The notes beneath the pieces are model-generated. The model saw nothing but the letters and a program-made list of their open reading frames with translations, had not been told where the DNA came from and ran no database searches. From contig NZ_CP060494.1 of the NCBI RefSeq assembly GCF_014334115.1, forward strand, positions 372,001 through 436,000: 64,000 nt of DNA, read 5' to 3'. Shown piece by piece: positions 9,556-20,491 of this stretch; the stretch's first letter is position 1, and the number at the start of each line of letters is the position of its first letter. Made by a program: the position numbers and the translations under genes. This DNA comes from Sphingosinithalassobacter sp. CS137 (GTDB lineage Bacteria; Pseudomonadota; Alphaproteobacteria; Sphingomonadales; Sphingomonadaceae).

Positions 9556-10554
9556 ATGACGACTCTCGCTCCCATCCACGTCGGTCCGGTGCGGATCGAC
9601 AGCCCCGTGCTGCTCGCGCCGATGACGGGCGTGACCGACCTGCCGTTCCGGCGGGCGGTGCGGCGCTATGGCTCGGGGCTCAACGTCACCGAGATGATCG
9701 CCAGCGCAGCGGCGATCCGTGAAACCTATCAGTCGGTCCGGAAGGCGGCCTGGGATCCGATCGAGGAGCCGGTGTCGATGCAGCTCGTCGGCTGCGATCC
9801 GCAGGCGATGGGCGAGGCGGCGAAGCTGAACGCCGATCGCGGCGCGGCGATCATCGACATCAACATGGGCTGCCCGGTCCGCAAGGTGACCAATGGCTAT
9901 GCCGGATCGGCGCTGATGCGCGAGATTCCGCTGGCGACGCGGCTGATCGAGGCGACGGTGAAGGCCGTCGACGTGCCGGTGACGCTGAAGATGCGGATGG
10001 GCTGGGATCACGACAGCCTCAATGCGCCCGAACTGGCGCGGATCGCCGAGGATCTTGGCGTCAAGATGATCACGGTTCACGGCCGCACCCGCAACCAGAT
10101 GTACAAGGGCTCGGCCGACTGGGGATTCGTCCGTAAGGTCAAGGACGCCGTCTCGGTGCCGGTGATCGTCAACGGCGACATCTGCTCGGTCGACGATGCG
10201 CGTGAGGCGCTCCGCCAATCGGGCGCGGACGGGGTGATGATCGGCCGGGGTGCCTATGGGCGGCCGTGGCTGCTGCGCGAGGTGATGGATGCGCTGAGCG
10301 GCGGCGAGCCCCGCGCCGAGCCGACGATCGACGAGCAATATCACGTAATTCTAGCGCATTACGCCGAAACTCTCGACCATTATGGCAACGAGGTTGGCGT
10401 TAACATGATGCGCAAGCACATCGGCTGGTACACCAAGGGGCTGCATGGATCGGCCGAGTTCCGCAACAAGGTGAACCAGGAGCCGGACGCAACGCGCGTG
10501 CTGGCGATGCTGGCCGAATTCTACGCGCCCTGGCGCAGTCGGGAGGCCGCCTGA
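9556..10554 (+). CDS. dusB: tRNA-dihydrouridine synthase B (NifR3)
   Basis: A 332-residue FMN enzyme reducing uridines in tRNA to dihydrouridine. The N-terminal [15 protein letters not shown] is the Dus signature, the catalytic Cys sits in NMGCPVRKV, and [15 protein letters not shown] and [15 protein letters not shown] bind the FMN phosphate. It heads the dusB-ntrB-ntrC-ntrY-ntrX cluster, the arrangement that gave the nifR3 name in Rhodobacter. Its TGA overlaps the apparent beginning of ntrB as CTGA. Confidence 0.95.
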   Translation: MTTLAPIHVGPVRIDSPVLLAPMTGVTDLPFRRAVRRYGSGLNVTEMIASAAAIRETYQSVRKAAWDPIEEPVSMQLVGCDPQAMGEAAKLNADRGAAIIDINMGCPVRKVTNGYAGSALMREIPLATRLIEATVKAVDVPVTLKMRMGWDHDSLNAPELARIAEDLGVKMITVHGRTRNQMYKGSADWGFVRKVKDAVSVPVIVNGDICSVDDAREALRQSGADGVMIGRGAYGRPWLLREVMDALSGGEPRAEPTIDEQYHVILAHYAETLDHYGNEVGVNMMRKHIGWYTKGLHGSAEFRNKVNQEPDATRVLAMLAEFYAPWRSREAA

Positions 10555-11626
10555 AGCGCGGACGCGGGAGCGCAGCCGCAGGCGCGCCTGCCTTTGCGGA
10601 GCTGTTCGCCGGACTGCCGGTCGCGGTGCTCGTGATCGATCCCGACGGCCGCATCGCCCACGCCAATGCCGCGTGCGAGCTGCTGCTCAACCACAGCGAG
10701 CGGACCATGGTGGGCCAGCCCTATGACGCCGTGCTGCTGCCGCCCGAAGCCTATTCCGAGCGGCGCGACGGCCATGGCTTCTCGGCGTTCGACGTGGAGA
10801 TCGAGGCAGTCCGCGGTCCGCGCGTGCGCGTGGACTTCGTGGAGACTGCGGTGCCCGACCGTCCCGGCTGGCGCATCGTGACGCTGCATCACGCCCCGGC
10901 CTCGCGACGGATGACACAGGGCGCCGAACGCACGGCCGGCGCTCGCGCTGCCGTGGGCGCGGCGGCGATGCTGGCGCACGAGATCAAGAACCCGCTTTCG
11001 GGGATCCGCGGCGCGGCGCAGCTGCTGCGCCGCGACGGCGAGGGGCGCGAGGAACTGACGGGGCTGATTACGACGGAAGTTGACCGGATTACCGCGCTGA
11101 TCGACCGGATGCAGGATTTCACCGACACGCGGCCATTGAAGCTCGAGGCTACCAATCTCTATCCGCTGCTCGATCACGCCCGGCGCGTGGCGCTGGCGGG
11201 TTTCGCGCGCGGCATTCCGATCGAGGAGCGGTTCGATCCGTCGTTGCCGCCGGTGCTGGTCGATTCCGACGCATTTCTGCAAGTGCTGCTGAACCTGCTC
11301 AAGAACGCCGCCGAGGCGCTGGACGGCGTTACGGCGCCACGCATCACGCTGTCGACTGCCTATCGCCACGGCATGTCGGTGCGCGCAGGGCCGGGGCTGC
11401 CGCGCCAGCCGCTACCGATCGAAGTGCTGGTCAGCGACAACGGCCCGGGCGCCCCGACGGACATCGCCGAGCATCTGTTCGAGCCGTTCGTCTCGGGCAA
11501 ACCGGAAGGCAAGGGGCTGGGCCTGCCGCTGGTGGAGAAGCTGGTTCGCGGCATGGGCGGCATCGTTCACTATCTGCGCGAGGAGGATACGACTCTGTTC
11601 CGGGTCTTGTTGGCGAGGGCGCGAGC

Positions 11627-11630
<4 letters not shown>
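10551..11630 (+). CDS. ntrB: Nitrogen regulation sensor kinase NtrB (start uncertain)
   Basis: A soluble histidine kinase of about 359 residues that, with PII, controls phosphorylation of NtrC according to nitrogen status. An N-terminal PAS domain ([15 protein letters not shown]) is followed by the phosphoacceptor His in [12 protein letters not shown], and by N, G1 and G2 ATP-binding boxes ([32 protein letters not shown]). No ATG, GTG or TTG exists at the position homologues usually start. I chose the CTG that overlaps the dusB stop as CTGA; the first standard codon, GTG at 10626, would cut into the PAS domain. ntrC overlaps its end by four bases. Confidence 0.93.
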
Positions 11631-13066
<1,436 letters not shown>

Positions 13067-13126
13067 CGACAGCATGACAGGTTTTCTGTGTTTTCCGGGC
13101 AACGGTTGCGTTGTATTCCTGCAACG

Positions 13127-15376
13127 ATGGACGCCGTGACCCAGCCAGTCGCCGAAACGCGCCCGCGCCGGACGTGGCTGCGGCGGATCGTCGTGACGCC
13201 GGCGGCGGAAGTCGCCGTGCTCGCGGTTTGGGTCGTCATCGCGGTGGCAACCTATTTCATCGTGAGCGGTGAAAGCTCGGACGAGCAATTGCTCACGCCG
13301 CTGCTGGTCGCTCTGCTGCTGGTCGCGAATCTCGTGCCGAGCATCGCGCTGCTGGTGCTGCTGGGGCGCCGCATCGCCCGGCGCCGTGCCGCACGGCAGG
13401 GGGGCGGCGAGGGGCGACTGCATGTGCGGCTGGTCGCGCTCTTCTCGGTGCTGGCGAGCGTTCCGATCCTGCTCGTCACTATCTTCGCCTCGCTGCTCAT
13501 TCAGTCGGGCGTGGAATTCTGGTCGTCCGACAGGGCGCGGGGCATGCTCGACAATGCCTCGGCGATCGCGCGCGCGAACTATACGCGCGAACTGACCGAC
13601 GTTGGCCGTGAAACCGTCACGATGCGCGAGGATCTGCGCTCCTATCTCGAGGCGATGCCGATCGACAGCGACGAATTCGCCTATGGATTCGGGCTGCAGG
13701 TCTATCGTCGCGAGCTGTCCGAAGGGATGATCCTCGAGGTGGGCGAGGATCACGAGATCCGATCGGTGGCGATCGTCAATCCGCACGACCGCGCGCTCGA
13801 TACGGTGGTGACACGCGACATGATCGCCCAGCTGGAGCAGGGGCGCGAAGTGGTGCTGAGCCGCACGCGCGATCGCATTCAGTCGCTGACCACGTTCGAG
13901 CCGGGGAACGGCACCTATCTCTACGGCGCACGCACGCTCGATCCACTGCTGGGCGAGCAGATCCAGCGCGTGGATTCGATCATGGCCGACTATCGGGCGC
14001 TTCGCGAGCGATCGCGCACGCTGCAGCTGCGGTTCAACGTGGCGCTGCTCGGCGTGTCGCTTCTCATCGTCGGGCTCGCGGTGTTCGTGGCCCTGGCAGT
14101 CGCCGACCGGTTGGTGCGGCCAGTGCGCGAGCTGGTCGAGGCCGCGCGCCGCGTCGCCGGAGGCGATCTTACGGCGCGAGTCGCCGATCCGCGGACGAAC
14201 GACGAACTCGGCACCTTGGCCAACGCCTTCAACCGCATGACGGGGCGGCTCCAGGACCAGACGGGGGCGCTGGTCAGCGCGAACGAACAGATCGAAAGCC
14301 GCCGCGCACTGATCGAAGCGGTGATGTCCGGCGTGAGCGCGGGAGTGATCTCGATCGACCCCGATCGTATCGTCCGGCTGGTGAATGCTTCGGCGATGGT
14401 GTTGCTGCGCTCCGGCGACACCAGCCCGGTCGATCGGCCGCTGGTGGATGTGGCGCCCGAACTCGATGCGCTGCTCGATGGCGCCGAACGCGAGGCGATC
14501 GTGCAGATGACGACCGGCGGCGAGGCTCGGACGCTGGCGGTGAAGATCACGCGCGACGAGCATGGCCAGGTGCTGACGTTCGACGACATCACCCAGCAGC
14601 TGCTCGATCAGCGCCGCGCCGCCTGGTCCGACGTCGCCCGGCGGATCGCGCACGAGATCAAGAATCCGCTCACACCCATCCAGCTTGCCGCCGAGCGGCT
14701 CCAGCGGCGCTACGGCAAGACGGTGGACCCGGAGGACGGCGTCTTCGCGCGGCTGACCGACACGATCGTGCGGCAGGTGGGCGATCTGCGCCGCATGGTC
14801 GACGAATTCTCGTCCTTTGCGCGGATGCCCAAGCCCGTCTTCCGGCGCGAGTCGCTGCTCGACATCGCGCGGCAGGCGCTGTTCCTTCACGAAGTCGCGC
14901 ATCCGGGCATCCGCTTCGCGCTTGAGGCGCCCGACCCGCCCCCGCAGCTCGTTTGCGACCGGCGCCAGATCGGCCAGGCGCTCACCAATGTCGTCAAGAA
15001 CGCGGTCGAGGCCGTGCAGGCGCGCGGCGAGAATGCGCCCAAGGGCGAGGTCCGCATGGCGCTGCGCGAAGGGGAGGGCGGGCTGCTCTATGTCGAAGTC
15101 ACCGACAACGGCATCGGCCTTCCGCCCGAGCGGGACCGGATCGTCGAGCCCTATATGACTACGCGCAGCCGCGGCACGGGGCTTGGCCTGGCGATCGTCA
15201 AGAAGATCGTCGAGGAGCATTGCGGTACGATCGATTTCGCCGACAGCGACAGCGGCGGCACGCGCGTGACTCTGTGCTTCGACGCGAGCGCGCTCGATGC
15301 GCTCGAAGCCGCCAATGGCGGCGACGCGGCGGCCATACGGCCCGCTGAACTCACTCAGGATGGTGGACGCTCATGA
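13127..15376 (+). CDS. ntrY: Membrane sensor histidine kinase NtrY
   Basis: A 749-residue kinase of the NtrYX pair, linked in alphaproteobacteria to nitrogen metabolism, redox sensing and envelope functions. Transmembrane segments lie near 24-46, 56-80 and 100-125, then a periplasmic loop, another segment (about 303-325) and a HAMP domain (LVEAARRVAGGDLTARV). A PAS domain precedes the phosphoacceptor His in [23 protein letters not shown]-binding boxes include NVVKNAVEAV, VTDNGIGLP and GTGLGLAIVKKI. An upstream GTG in the same frame was rejected because the chosen ATG gives the usual short cytoplasmic N-terminus. ntrX overlaps its stop by four bases. Confidence 0.96.
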   Translation: MDAVTQPVAETRPRRTWLRRIVVTPAAEVAVLAVWVVIAVATYFIVSGESSDEQLLTPLLVALLLVANLVPSIALLVLLGRRIARRRAARQGGGEGRLHVRLVALFSVLASVPILLVTIFASLLIQSGVEFWSSDRARGMLDNASAIARANYTRELTDVGRETVTMREDLRSYLEAMPIDSDEFAYGFGLQVYRRELSEGMILEVGEDHEIRSVAIVNPHDRALDTVVTRDMIAQLEQGREVVLSRTRDRIQSLTTFEPGNGTYLYGARTLDPLLGEQIQRVDSIMADYRALRERSRTLQLRFNVALLGVSLLIVGLAVFVALAVADRLVRPVRELVEAARRVAGGDLTARVADPRTNDELGTLANAFNRMTGRLQDQTGALVSANEQIESRRALIEAVMSGVSAGVISIDPDRIVRLVNASAMVLLRSGDTSPVDRPLVDVAPELDALLDGAEREAIVQMTTGGEARTLAVKITRDEHGQVLTFDDITQQLLDQRRAAWSDVARRIAHEIKNPLTPIQLAAERLQRRYGKTVDPEDGVFARLTDTIVRQVGDLRRMVDEFSSFARMPKPVFRRESLLDIARQALFLHEVAHPGIRFALEAPDPPPQLVCDRRQIGQALTNVVKNAVEAVQARGENAPKGEVRMALREGEGGLLYVEVTDNGIGLPPERDRIVEPYMTTRSRGTGLGLAIVKKIVEEHCGTIDFADSDSGGTRVTLCFDASALDALEAANGGDAAAIRPAELTQDGGRS

Positions 15377-16752
15377 CACTCGACATTCTCGTCGTCGACG
15401 ACGAACGCGATATTCGCGAGCTGGTCGCCGGCGTGCTCGAGGACGAAGGCTATGAGACCCGCGGCGCGGCGGACAGCGACGAAGCGCTCGAAGCGATCGC
15501 GGAGCGCCGGCCGAGCCTGGTGCTGCTCGACGTGTGGCTGCAGGGCTCCCGGCTGGACGGGCTCGAGCTGCTCGACGAGATCAAGCGACGCGACCCGTCG
15601 CTGCCCGTGCTGGTGATCTCCGGCCACGGCAATCTCGACACTGCCGTCGCGGCGATTCGACGGGGCGCGGCCGATTTCATCGAGAAGCCGTTCGAAGCCG
15701 AGCGGTTGTTGCTGATGGTAGAGCGCGCAACCGAGACCGAGCGGTTGAAGCGGGAAGTCGCTTCGTTGCGTGCGACGGTGGGCCGTGACACCGATCTCAC
15801 CGGAAATTCGACTGCGATCAACGCAGTGCGCGCGACGCTCAAGCGCGTGGCGTCCACCGGCAGCCGCGTCCTGATCACTGGCGGGCCGGGGACCGGCAAG
15901 GAAGTGGCGGCGCGCCTGCTGCATGGCTGGAGCATGCGTGCCGGCGGACCGTTCGTGATCGTCAGCGCGGCGCGGATGACGCCCGAGCGAGTCGAGGAGG
16001 AACTGTTCGGCGTGGAGGAGGGGGGCGACCTGGTGCGCCCGGGGCTGCTCGAGCAGGCGCACGGCGGCACGTTGTTCCTCGACGAGATTGCCGACATGCC
16101 GGTGGCCACGCAGGCCCGGATCCTGCGCGTGCTGACCGACCAGAGCTTCAGCCGTGTCGGCGGCCAGCGCACGGTGCGCGTCGACGTGCGCGTCGTCTCC
16201 GCGACGTCACGCGACCTGATGGGCGAAATCGCGGAGGGACGCTTCCGAGAGGATCTGTACTATCGGCTCAACGTCGTGCCTGTCGCAATTCCCGCGCTGA
16301 CGGATCGCCGCGAGGACATCCCGGTGCTCGTGGAGCATTTCGTAGCCCATTACGCGCGCGAGCGCCGCGTTCCCACGCCCGAAGTGGCGGGCGACGCCAT
16401 GGTGGCGCTGCAGAGTTACGAATGGCCCGGCAACGTCCGCCAGCTGCGCAACGTCGTCGAGCGCACCGTCATTCTGGCGCCCGGCGACCGTATCGGCCGG
16501 ATCGATCTCGACCTCCTGCCGCCCGAGGTGCTGGGCAATGCAGCGGATTCGAACAATGGAGTCGCCTCGACCGCGATCATGGGGACGCCGCTCAAGGAAG
16601 CGCGCGAGACATTCGAGCGCGAATATCTTCGTATCCAGATCCGGCGCTTCTCGGGGAATATCTCACGCACGGCGAGCTTCATCGGAATGGAGCGATCGGC
16701 GCTGCACCGCAAGCTCAAGCTGCTCGGGATCACCGAAACGCGCGAGGACTGA
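15373..16752 (+). CDS. ntrX: Response regulator NtrX
   Basis: A 459-residue partner of NtrY. The receiver domain begins LDILVVDDERDIRELV with the phosphoacceptor in LLDVWLQGSRLDG. The AAA+ domain has Walker A GGPGTGKE and Walker [13 protein letters not shown], but where NtrC has GAFTGA this protein reads LFGVEEGGDLVRPGLLEQ, so the sigma-54 contact loop is missing, as is typical of alphaproteobacterial NtrX. The Fis-type DNA-binding end is SGNISRTASFIGMERSALHR. It probably acts mainly as a DNA-binding regulator or repressor rather than a sigma-54 activator; that is family knowledge, not shown here. Confidence 0.96.
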   Translation: MTLDILVVDDERDIRELVAGVLEDEGYETRGAADSDEALEAIAERRPSLVLLDVWLQGSRLDGLELLDEIKRRDPSLPVLVISGHGNLDTAVAAIRRGAADFIEKPFEAERLLLMVERATETERLKREVASLRATVGRDTDLTGNSTAINAVRATLKRVASTGSRVLITGGPGTGKEVAARLLHGWSMRAGGPFVIVSAARMTPERVEEELFGVEEGGDLVRPGLLEQAHGGTLFLDEIADMPVATQARILRVLTDQSFSRVGGQRTVRVDVRVVSATSRDLMGEIAEGRFREDLYYRLNVVPVAIPALTDRREDIPVLVEHFVAHYARERRVPTPEVAGDAMVALQSYEWPGNVRQLRNVVERTVILAPGDRIGRIDLDLLPPEVLGNAADSNNGVASTAIMGTPLKEARETFEREYLRIQIRRFSGNISRTASFIGMERSALHRKLKLLGITETRED

Positions 16753-16780
16753 CGCGAGCGGCCGCGCCGCAATCGCCACG

Positions 16781-16810
16781 CTGGACGCGGGCCGCGCCAG
16801 CACCTAGATT
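16781..16810 (+). promoter_or_regulatory. Possible hfq promoter
   Basis: CTGGAC and TAGATT, separated by 18 bases, resemble -35 and -10 elements and would start transcription just before a small GC hairpin (CCCGCC CTCC GGCGGG, 16819-16834) in the hfq leader. The match is modest and hfq could also be read through from ntrX. Confidence 0.3.
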
Positions 16811-16894
16811 GGCGCGTGCCCGCCCTCCGGCGGGTGCTCCGACGCCGGGGAACGGCGCGCCGCGGGAAAATTCCGCCAAGAACAAGGAGGCGAC

Positions 16895-17386
16895 ATGGCC
16901 GAAAAGCAGGCTTCGCTCCAAGACCTTTTCCTGAACTCGCTGCGCCGCTCGAAAGTGCCCGTGACGATGTTCCTCGTAAAGGGCGTGAAGCTTCAGGGTA
17001 TCGTCACCTGGTTCGACAATTTCTCGGTGCTGCTGCGCCGTGACGGCCAGTCGCAGCTGATCTACAAGCATGCGATCTCCACCATCATGCCCGCCGGTCC
17101 GATGGATACCTCCGCGCTGCTCGAAGCGGTTGGAGAGTTCCAGCACAAGAACCCGGTATTGCAGGAGATCTTTCTGAACGCTGTGCGAAAGGCCGAGGAG
17201 AACGTCACGATGTTCCTGGTGAACGGGGTGATGCTCCAGGGGCAGATCGCCGGGTTCGACCTGTTCTGCATGCTGCTCCAGCGCGAGGGCATGGCGCAGC
17301 TCGTCTACAAGCATGCGGTGTCCACCATCCAGCCCGCGCACCCGCTCAATCTCGCCGACGAAGCGAGCGGATCGGACGCCGATTGA
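16895..17386 (+). CDS. hfq: RNA chaperone Hfq with two tandem Sm domains
   Basis: A 163-residue protein, about twice the usual Hfq length. Repeat one (about 5-70) contains [36 protein letters not shown] and [11 protein letters not shown]. Repeat two (about 84-150) contains [36 protein letters not shown] and [11 protein letters not shown]. Both keep the Sm1 Gly/Gln pattern and the YKH Sm2 motif, so both could bind RNA at the proximal face. Three copies could form a pseudo-hexamer. The tail is acidic. A strong AAGGAGG lies before the ATG. hflX overlaps the stop, the classic hfq-hflX linkage. Confidence 0.96.
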   Translation: MAEKQASLQDLFLNSLRRSKVPVTMFLVKGVKLQGIVTWFDNFSVLLRRDGQSQLIYKHAISTIMPAGPMDTSALLEAVGEFQHKNPVLQEIFLNAVRKAEENVTMFLVNGVMLQGQIAGFDLFCMLLQREGMAQLVYKHAVSTIQPAHPLNLADEASGSDAD

Positions 17387-18675
17387 GCACGGGATTCGAT
17401 CGCGAGGCGGATGATTTCGCCCGTGGCGCGCGTGCGGTCGTGGTGTATCCGGACATCGGCGGCTCTTCGCGCGATTCCGAGGCTCGGCTCGAGGAAACCG
17501 CCGGGCTTGCCGCGGCGATCGGGATCGAGGTGCACGAGCGCGTTTCGTTTCGGCTGCGTCAGCTCAAGCCGGGCACGCTGATCGGATCGGGACAAGTCGA
17601 CACGCTGGCGGAAACCGTGCGCGACCAGGAGTTGCAGCTCGCCGTCTTCGATGCCGCACTGACGCCGGTGCAGCAGCGCAACCTGGAAACAGCGCTCGGC
17701 TGCAAGGTGATCGACCGTACCGGCCTGATCCTCGAAATCTTCGGCGAGCGTGCGCGCACCGCCGAAGGCCGCTTGCAGGTCGAACTCGCGCATCTCGACT
17801 ATCAGGCAGGTCGGCTCGTTCGTAGCTGGACCCATCTCGAGCGGCAGCGCGGCGGCTTCGGCTTTCTCGGCGGCCCGGGGGAGACACAGATCGAGGCCGA
17901 CCGTCGGCTGATCCGCGACCGCATGGCGCGGCTGCGGCGCGAGCTCGATCAGGTGAGCCGCACCCGCACGCTCCAGCGTGACAGGCGCCAGCGGGCACCC
18001 TGGCCGGTAATCGCGCTCGTGGGCTATACGAACGCCGGAAAGTCCACGCTTTTCAATCGGCTGACCGGCGCTGACGTCATGGCGGAGAATCTGCTGTTCG
18101 CCACGCTCGATCCCACGTTGCGGCAGATTTCGCTGCCGGGGATCGACAAGGCGATTCTTTCGGACACGGTGGGGTTCGTGTCCGAACTGCCGACGCAGCT
18201 CGTCGCGGCCTTCAGGGCGACGCTGGACGAAGTGGTTTCGGCCGATCTGTTGATCCATGTCCGCGACATCGCCCATCCAGACACAGAGGCGCAGCGGGCC
18301 GATGTCGAGAAGGTTCTCGAAGAGATCGGCGTGGCCGAGACGACTCCGCGCTTCGAGGCGTGGAACAAGATTGACCTGATGGACGAGGAGCGCCGGGCCG
18401 AATTGCGCGAACTCGCCGATACCAGAGAGGATATCGTCACCGTATCCGCATGGACGGGCGAGGGGATCGACACGCTTGTCGAGAAGGTCGCGGCGAAGCT
18501 GACTGCTGGCCACCGGCGCTATACGATCCTGCTCGATCCTGCGGATGGCGCCGGAGCGGCCTGGCTGCATCAGCATGGCGACGTGCTCGACCAGCGCGTG
18601 GAGGAAGGAAGTTCGGTGTACGAGGTGCGAATGGCGCCCCGGGATTATGAGCGGTTCGAGGCGCGAACCACCTGA
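17383..18675 (+). CDS. hflX: Ribosome-associated GTPase HflX
   Basis: A 430-residue GTPase that splits stalled or stressed 70S ribosomes. The N-terminal HflX domain includes the glycine-rich nucleotide region [17 protein letters not shown] and is followed by a coiled segment ([18 protein letters not shown]). The G domain starts near residue 207 with G1 GYTNAGKS, G3 DTVGF, and G4 WNKIDLMD. Start is TTG, overlapping the hfq stop as TTGA. The final residues after the G domain form a short C-terminal domain. It ends 75 bases before the divergent-free MarR gene, which has its own promoter. Confidence 0.95.
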   Translation: MSTGFDREADDFARGARAVVVYPDIGGSSRDSEARLEETAGLAAAIGIEVHERVSFRLRQLKPGTLIGSGQVDTLAETVRDQELQLAVFDAALTPVQQRNLETALGCKVIDRTGLILEIFGERARTAEGRLQVELAHLDYQAGRLVRSWTHLERQRGGFGFLGGPGETQIEADRRLIRDRMARLRRELDQVSRTRTLQRDRRQRAPWPVIALVGYTNAGKSTLFNRLTGADVMAENLLFATLDPTLRQISLPGIDKAILSDTVGFVSELPTQLVAAFRATLDEVVSADLLIHVRDIAHPDTEAQRADVEKVLEEIGVAETTPRFEAWNKIDLMDEERRAELRELADTREDIVTVSAWTGEGIDTLVEKVAAKLTAGHRRYTILLDPADGAGAAWLHQHGDVLDQRVEEGSSVYEVRMAPRDYERFEARTT

Positions 18676-18697
18676 ACCACCGTCAGAAACATGACGA

Positions 18698-18731
18698 TTG
18701 ACTAGGAAACAAACTGCCTGTAGTTTCCTAG
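18698..18731 (+). promoter_or_regulatory. MarR-type operator overlapping a promoter
   Basis: A perfect inverted repeat, CTAGGAAAC (18702-18710) and GTTTCCTAG (18723-18731) with 12 bases between, lies 19 bases upstream of the marR ATG. TTGACT (18698-18703) and TAGTTT (18721-18726), 17 bases apart, read as -35 and -10, so each arm of the palindrome covers one promoter element. This is the layout of an autorepressed MarR-family gene. The arm centres are 21 bases apart, two helical turns. Confidence 0.75.
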
Positions 18732-18750
18732 GCAATTATCGAGTCGTGCC

Positions 18751-19203
18751 ATGTCCGAACTTCCATCTCTGACTTCCCACCTCGGCTATTGGCTGCGGCT
18801 GGTTTCGAACCAGGTGTCGAGCCGATTCGCGCGACGGCTGGAGGGGGAGGGCGTCACGGTGGCCGAATGGGTGGTGCTTCGCGAGCTCCATGATAGCGGC
18901 CCAGTGCCGCCGAGCGGCCTGGCCGAACGCCTCGGGCTGACCCGAGGCGCAGTGACCAAGCTGGCCGACCGCCTGGAGACGAAGGCTCTGGTGACGCGAG
19001 ACCGCGACGGGGAGGATCGCCGCAGCCACCGGCTCGCGCTGACCTCAGCCGGCAAAGCCCTCCTCCCGGCACTGGCGGCGGCGGCGGATGCGAATGAGGA
19101 CTCGTTTTTCGGCCGTCTGGAGGCCGACGACCGGGCCACGCTCGAACGGATATTGAAGCAACTTGTCGACGACCACGCGATTGCCGGCGCGGCGATCGAC
19201 TGA
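18751..19203 (+). CDS. MarR-family transcriptional regulator
   Basis: A 150-residue winged helix-turn-helix dimeric repressor. The N-terminal dimerisation helix is LTSHLGYWLRLVSNQVSSRF, recognition helices lie in PPSGLAERLGLTRGAVTKLADRLE, and the beta wing contains the family motif DGEDRRSHRLALTSAG. There is no cysteine, so redox sensing of the OhrR type is not suggested. It is preceded by a palindromic operator and followed after 21 bases by the DUF1398 gene with its own ribosome site, so it probably represses itself and that gene. The ligand is unknown. Confidence 0.93.
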   Translation: MSELPSLTSHLGYWLRLVSNQVSSRFARRLEGEGVTVAEWVVLRELHDSGPVPPSGLAERLGLTRGAVTKLADRLETKALVTRDRDGEDRRSHRLALTSAGKALLPALAAAADANEDSFFGRLEADDRATLERILKQLVDDHAIAGAAID

Positions 19204-19224
19204 CCTCTGAGAGAAGGAAGCGAT

Positions 19225-19632
19225 ATGACACCCGTACAGCGGAAGACAGCGGAGCTTTGCCTTCGCGACGCGGAAACCGGCACGGCGGAATTCCCCGCGA
19301 TCGTGGCCAGGCTCATCGACGCTGGATTCGACGGCTATCTGGTCGATCTGCGCGCAGGCACGGCGCGTTACTATGACGCCTCCGGCGACAGTGTCGATGT
19401 TGCGCATCGGCAGGGGCCGGAGCGAGTCGAAGCCTGTTTCACGCCCGACGCGCTGCAATCAGCGATCCGCGAAGCGCAGACGAAAGCTCCCGGTTACAGC
19501 TACCCGGGTTTCTGCGCCAAGGCGGCGGAGGCAGGGTGCGCGGGCTATCTGGTCTCATTCCCCGGACGGCGCGTTCTGTATTTCGGCCGCACGGGCGATA
19601 CGCACGTGGAGCATTTCCCAACGGCCGACTGA
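19225..19632 (+). CDS. DUF1398 family protein
   Basis: A 135-residue soluble protein of the DUF1398 family, whose biochemical role is not established. Visible features are the opening helix TAELCLRDAETGTAEFPAIVA, the repeated GFDGYLVDLRAGTARYY and GCAGYLVSFPGRRVLYFGR segments, which look like a duplicated motif within the protein, and the C-terminal GDTHVEHFPTAD. The ribosome site GAGAGAAGGAAG precedes the ATG. Family assignment rests on the YPGFCAKAAEAGCAGYLV and RTGDTHVEHFP stretches. Its place behind marR suggests a stress or small-molecule inducible role, which is inference. Confidence 0.8.
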   Translation: MTPVQRKTAELCLRDAETGTAEFPAIVARLIDAGFDGYLVDLRAGTARYYDASGDSVDVAHRQGPERVEACFTPDALQSAIREAQTKAPGYSYPGFCAKAAEAGCAGYLVSFPGRRVLYFGRTGDTHVEHFPTAD

Positions 19633-19684
19633 ATGGCGGATGCAAGCGGCGGTGCGAACACGCGTCCCGCCGCCAGCGACTGCC

Positions 19685-20434
19685 TCAGCGCGCTTTGACT
19701 CGGGTCCAGAGCGCCTCTTTGGCCTCGAGATCGAGAGCGGCGAAGCGCTCTCCGGCTTCGTTCTCCATCGCCCGGAAACGCCGCTCGAACTTTGCATTCG
19801 CCGACCGTAGCGCGGCTTCGGGATCGACGCCTTGCTTGCGCGCCCAGTTGACGACGGCAAACAGCAGGTCACCGATCTCCTCAGCACGATCCACGTCGTT
19901 TTCGGCCGCCTCGACCTCCGCCAGCTCCTCATCGATCTTGGCTCGGGCGCCACAGGCATCGGGCCAGTCAAAGCCCAGGCGGGATGCACGTTTCTGTAAC
20001 TTTTCCGCGCGTAACAGGGCAGGGAGGGAAAGCGCGACTCCCGCCATGGCGCTGTCGTCGGTCGCCTTCTCGCCCCGCTCCTCGGCCTTGATGTGTTCCC
20101 AGTCGCCGCGGTGCTCGGCATCCCCGAAGATGTGCGGGTGGCGCCGCTCCATCTTGTCGCAGATGCTGGCGATGACATCCGGCAGCGCGAAATGGCCGGA
20201 TTCCTCGGCAATGCGCGCATGGAAGACGACCTGGAGCAGCAAGTCGCCGAGTTCGTCCCGCAGGTCGCGCATGTCGCCGCGGTCGATCGCGTCGGCGACC
20301 TCATAGGCTTCCTCGATCGTGTAGGGCGCAATGGTCGCAAAACTTTGGGCGACGTCCCATTCGCAGCCGCGCTGCGGGTCGCGCAGCCGCTCCATGATCG
20401 CGGTCAAGCGCGCGAGATCTCCGGGAGCGGTCAT
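19685..20434 (-). CDS. mazG: Nucleoside triphosphate pyrophosphohydrolase MazG
   Basis: A 249-residue all-alpha NTP pyrophosphohydrolase that removes aberrant nucleotides. Two MazG repeats are visible: in the first the metal-binding EEAYEVADAI and DELGDLLLQVVFHARIAE, in the second DEELAEVEAAENDVDRAEEIGDLLFAVVNWAR. RLRDPQRGCEWD near the start is the family's opening motif. An in-frame ATG eight codons earlier gives a longer N-terminus; the shorter was preferred from homologue length. The gene is convergent with the DUF1398 gene. Confidence 0.95.
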   Translation of the reverse strand: MTAPGDLARLTAIMERLRDPQRGCEWDVAQSFATIAPYTIEEAYEVADAIDRGDMRDLRDELGDLLLQVVFHARIAEESGHFALPDVIASICDKMERRHPHIFGDAEHRGDWEHIKAEERGEKATDDSAMAGVALSLPALLRAEKLQKRASRLGFDWPDACGARAKIDEELAEVEAAENDVDRAEEIGDLLFAVVNWARKQGVDPEAALRSANAKFERRFRAMENEAGERFAALDLEAKEALWTRVKAR

Positions 20435-20491
20435 CGGCTGCGACCCTTTCCAAGCCACATGCTTGGAACGATAATATACATTATGTAAAGT

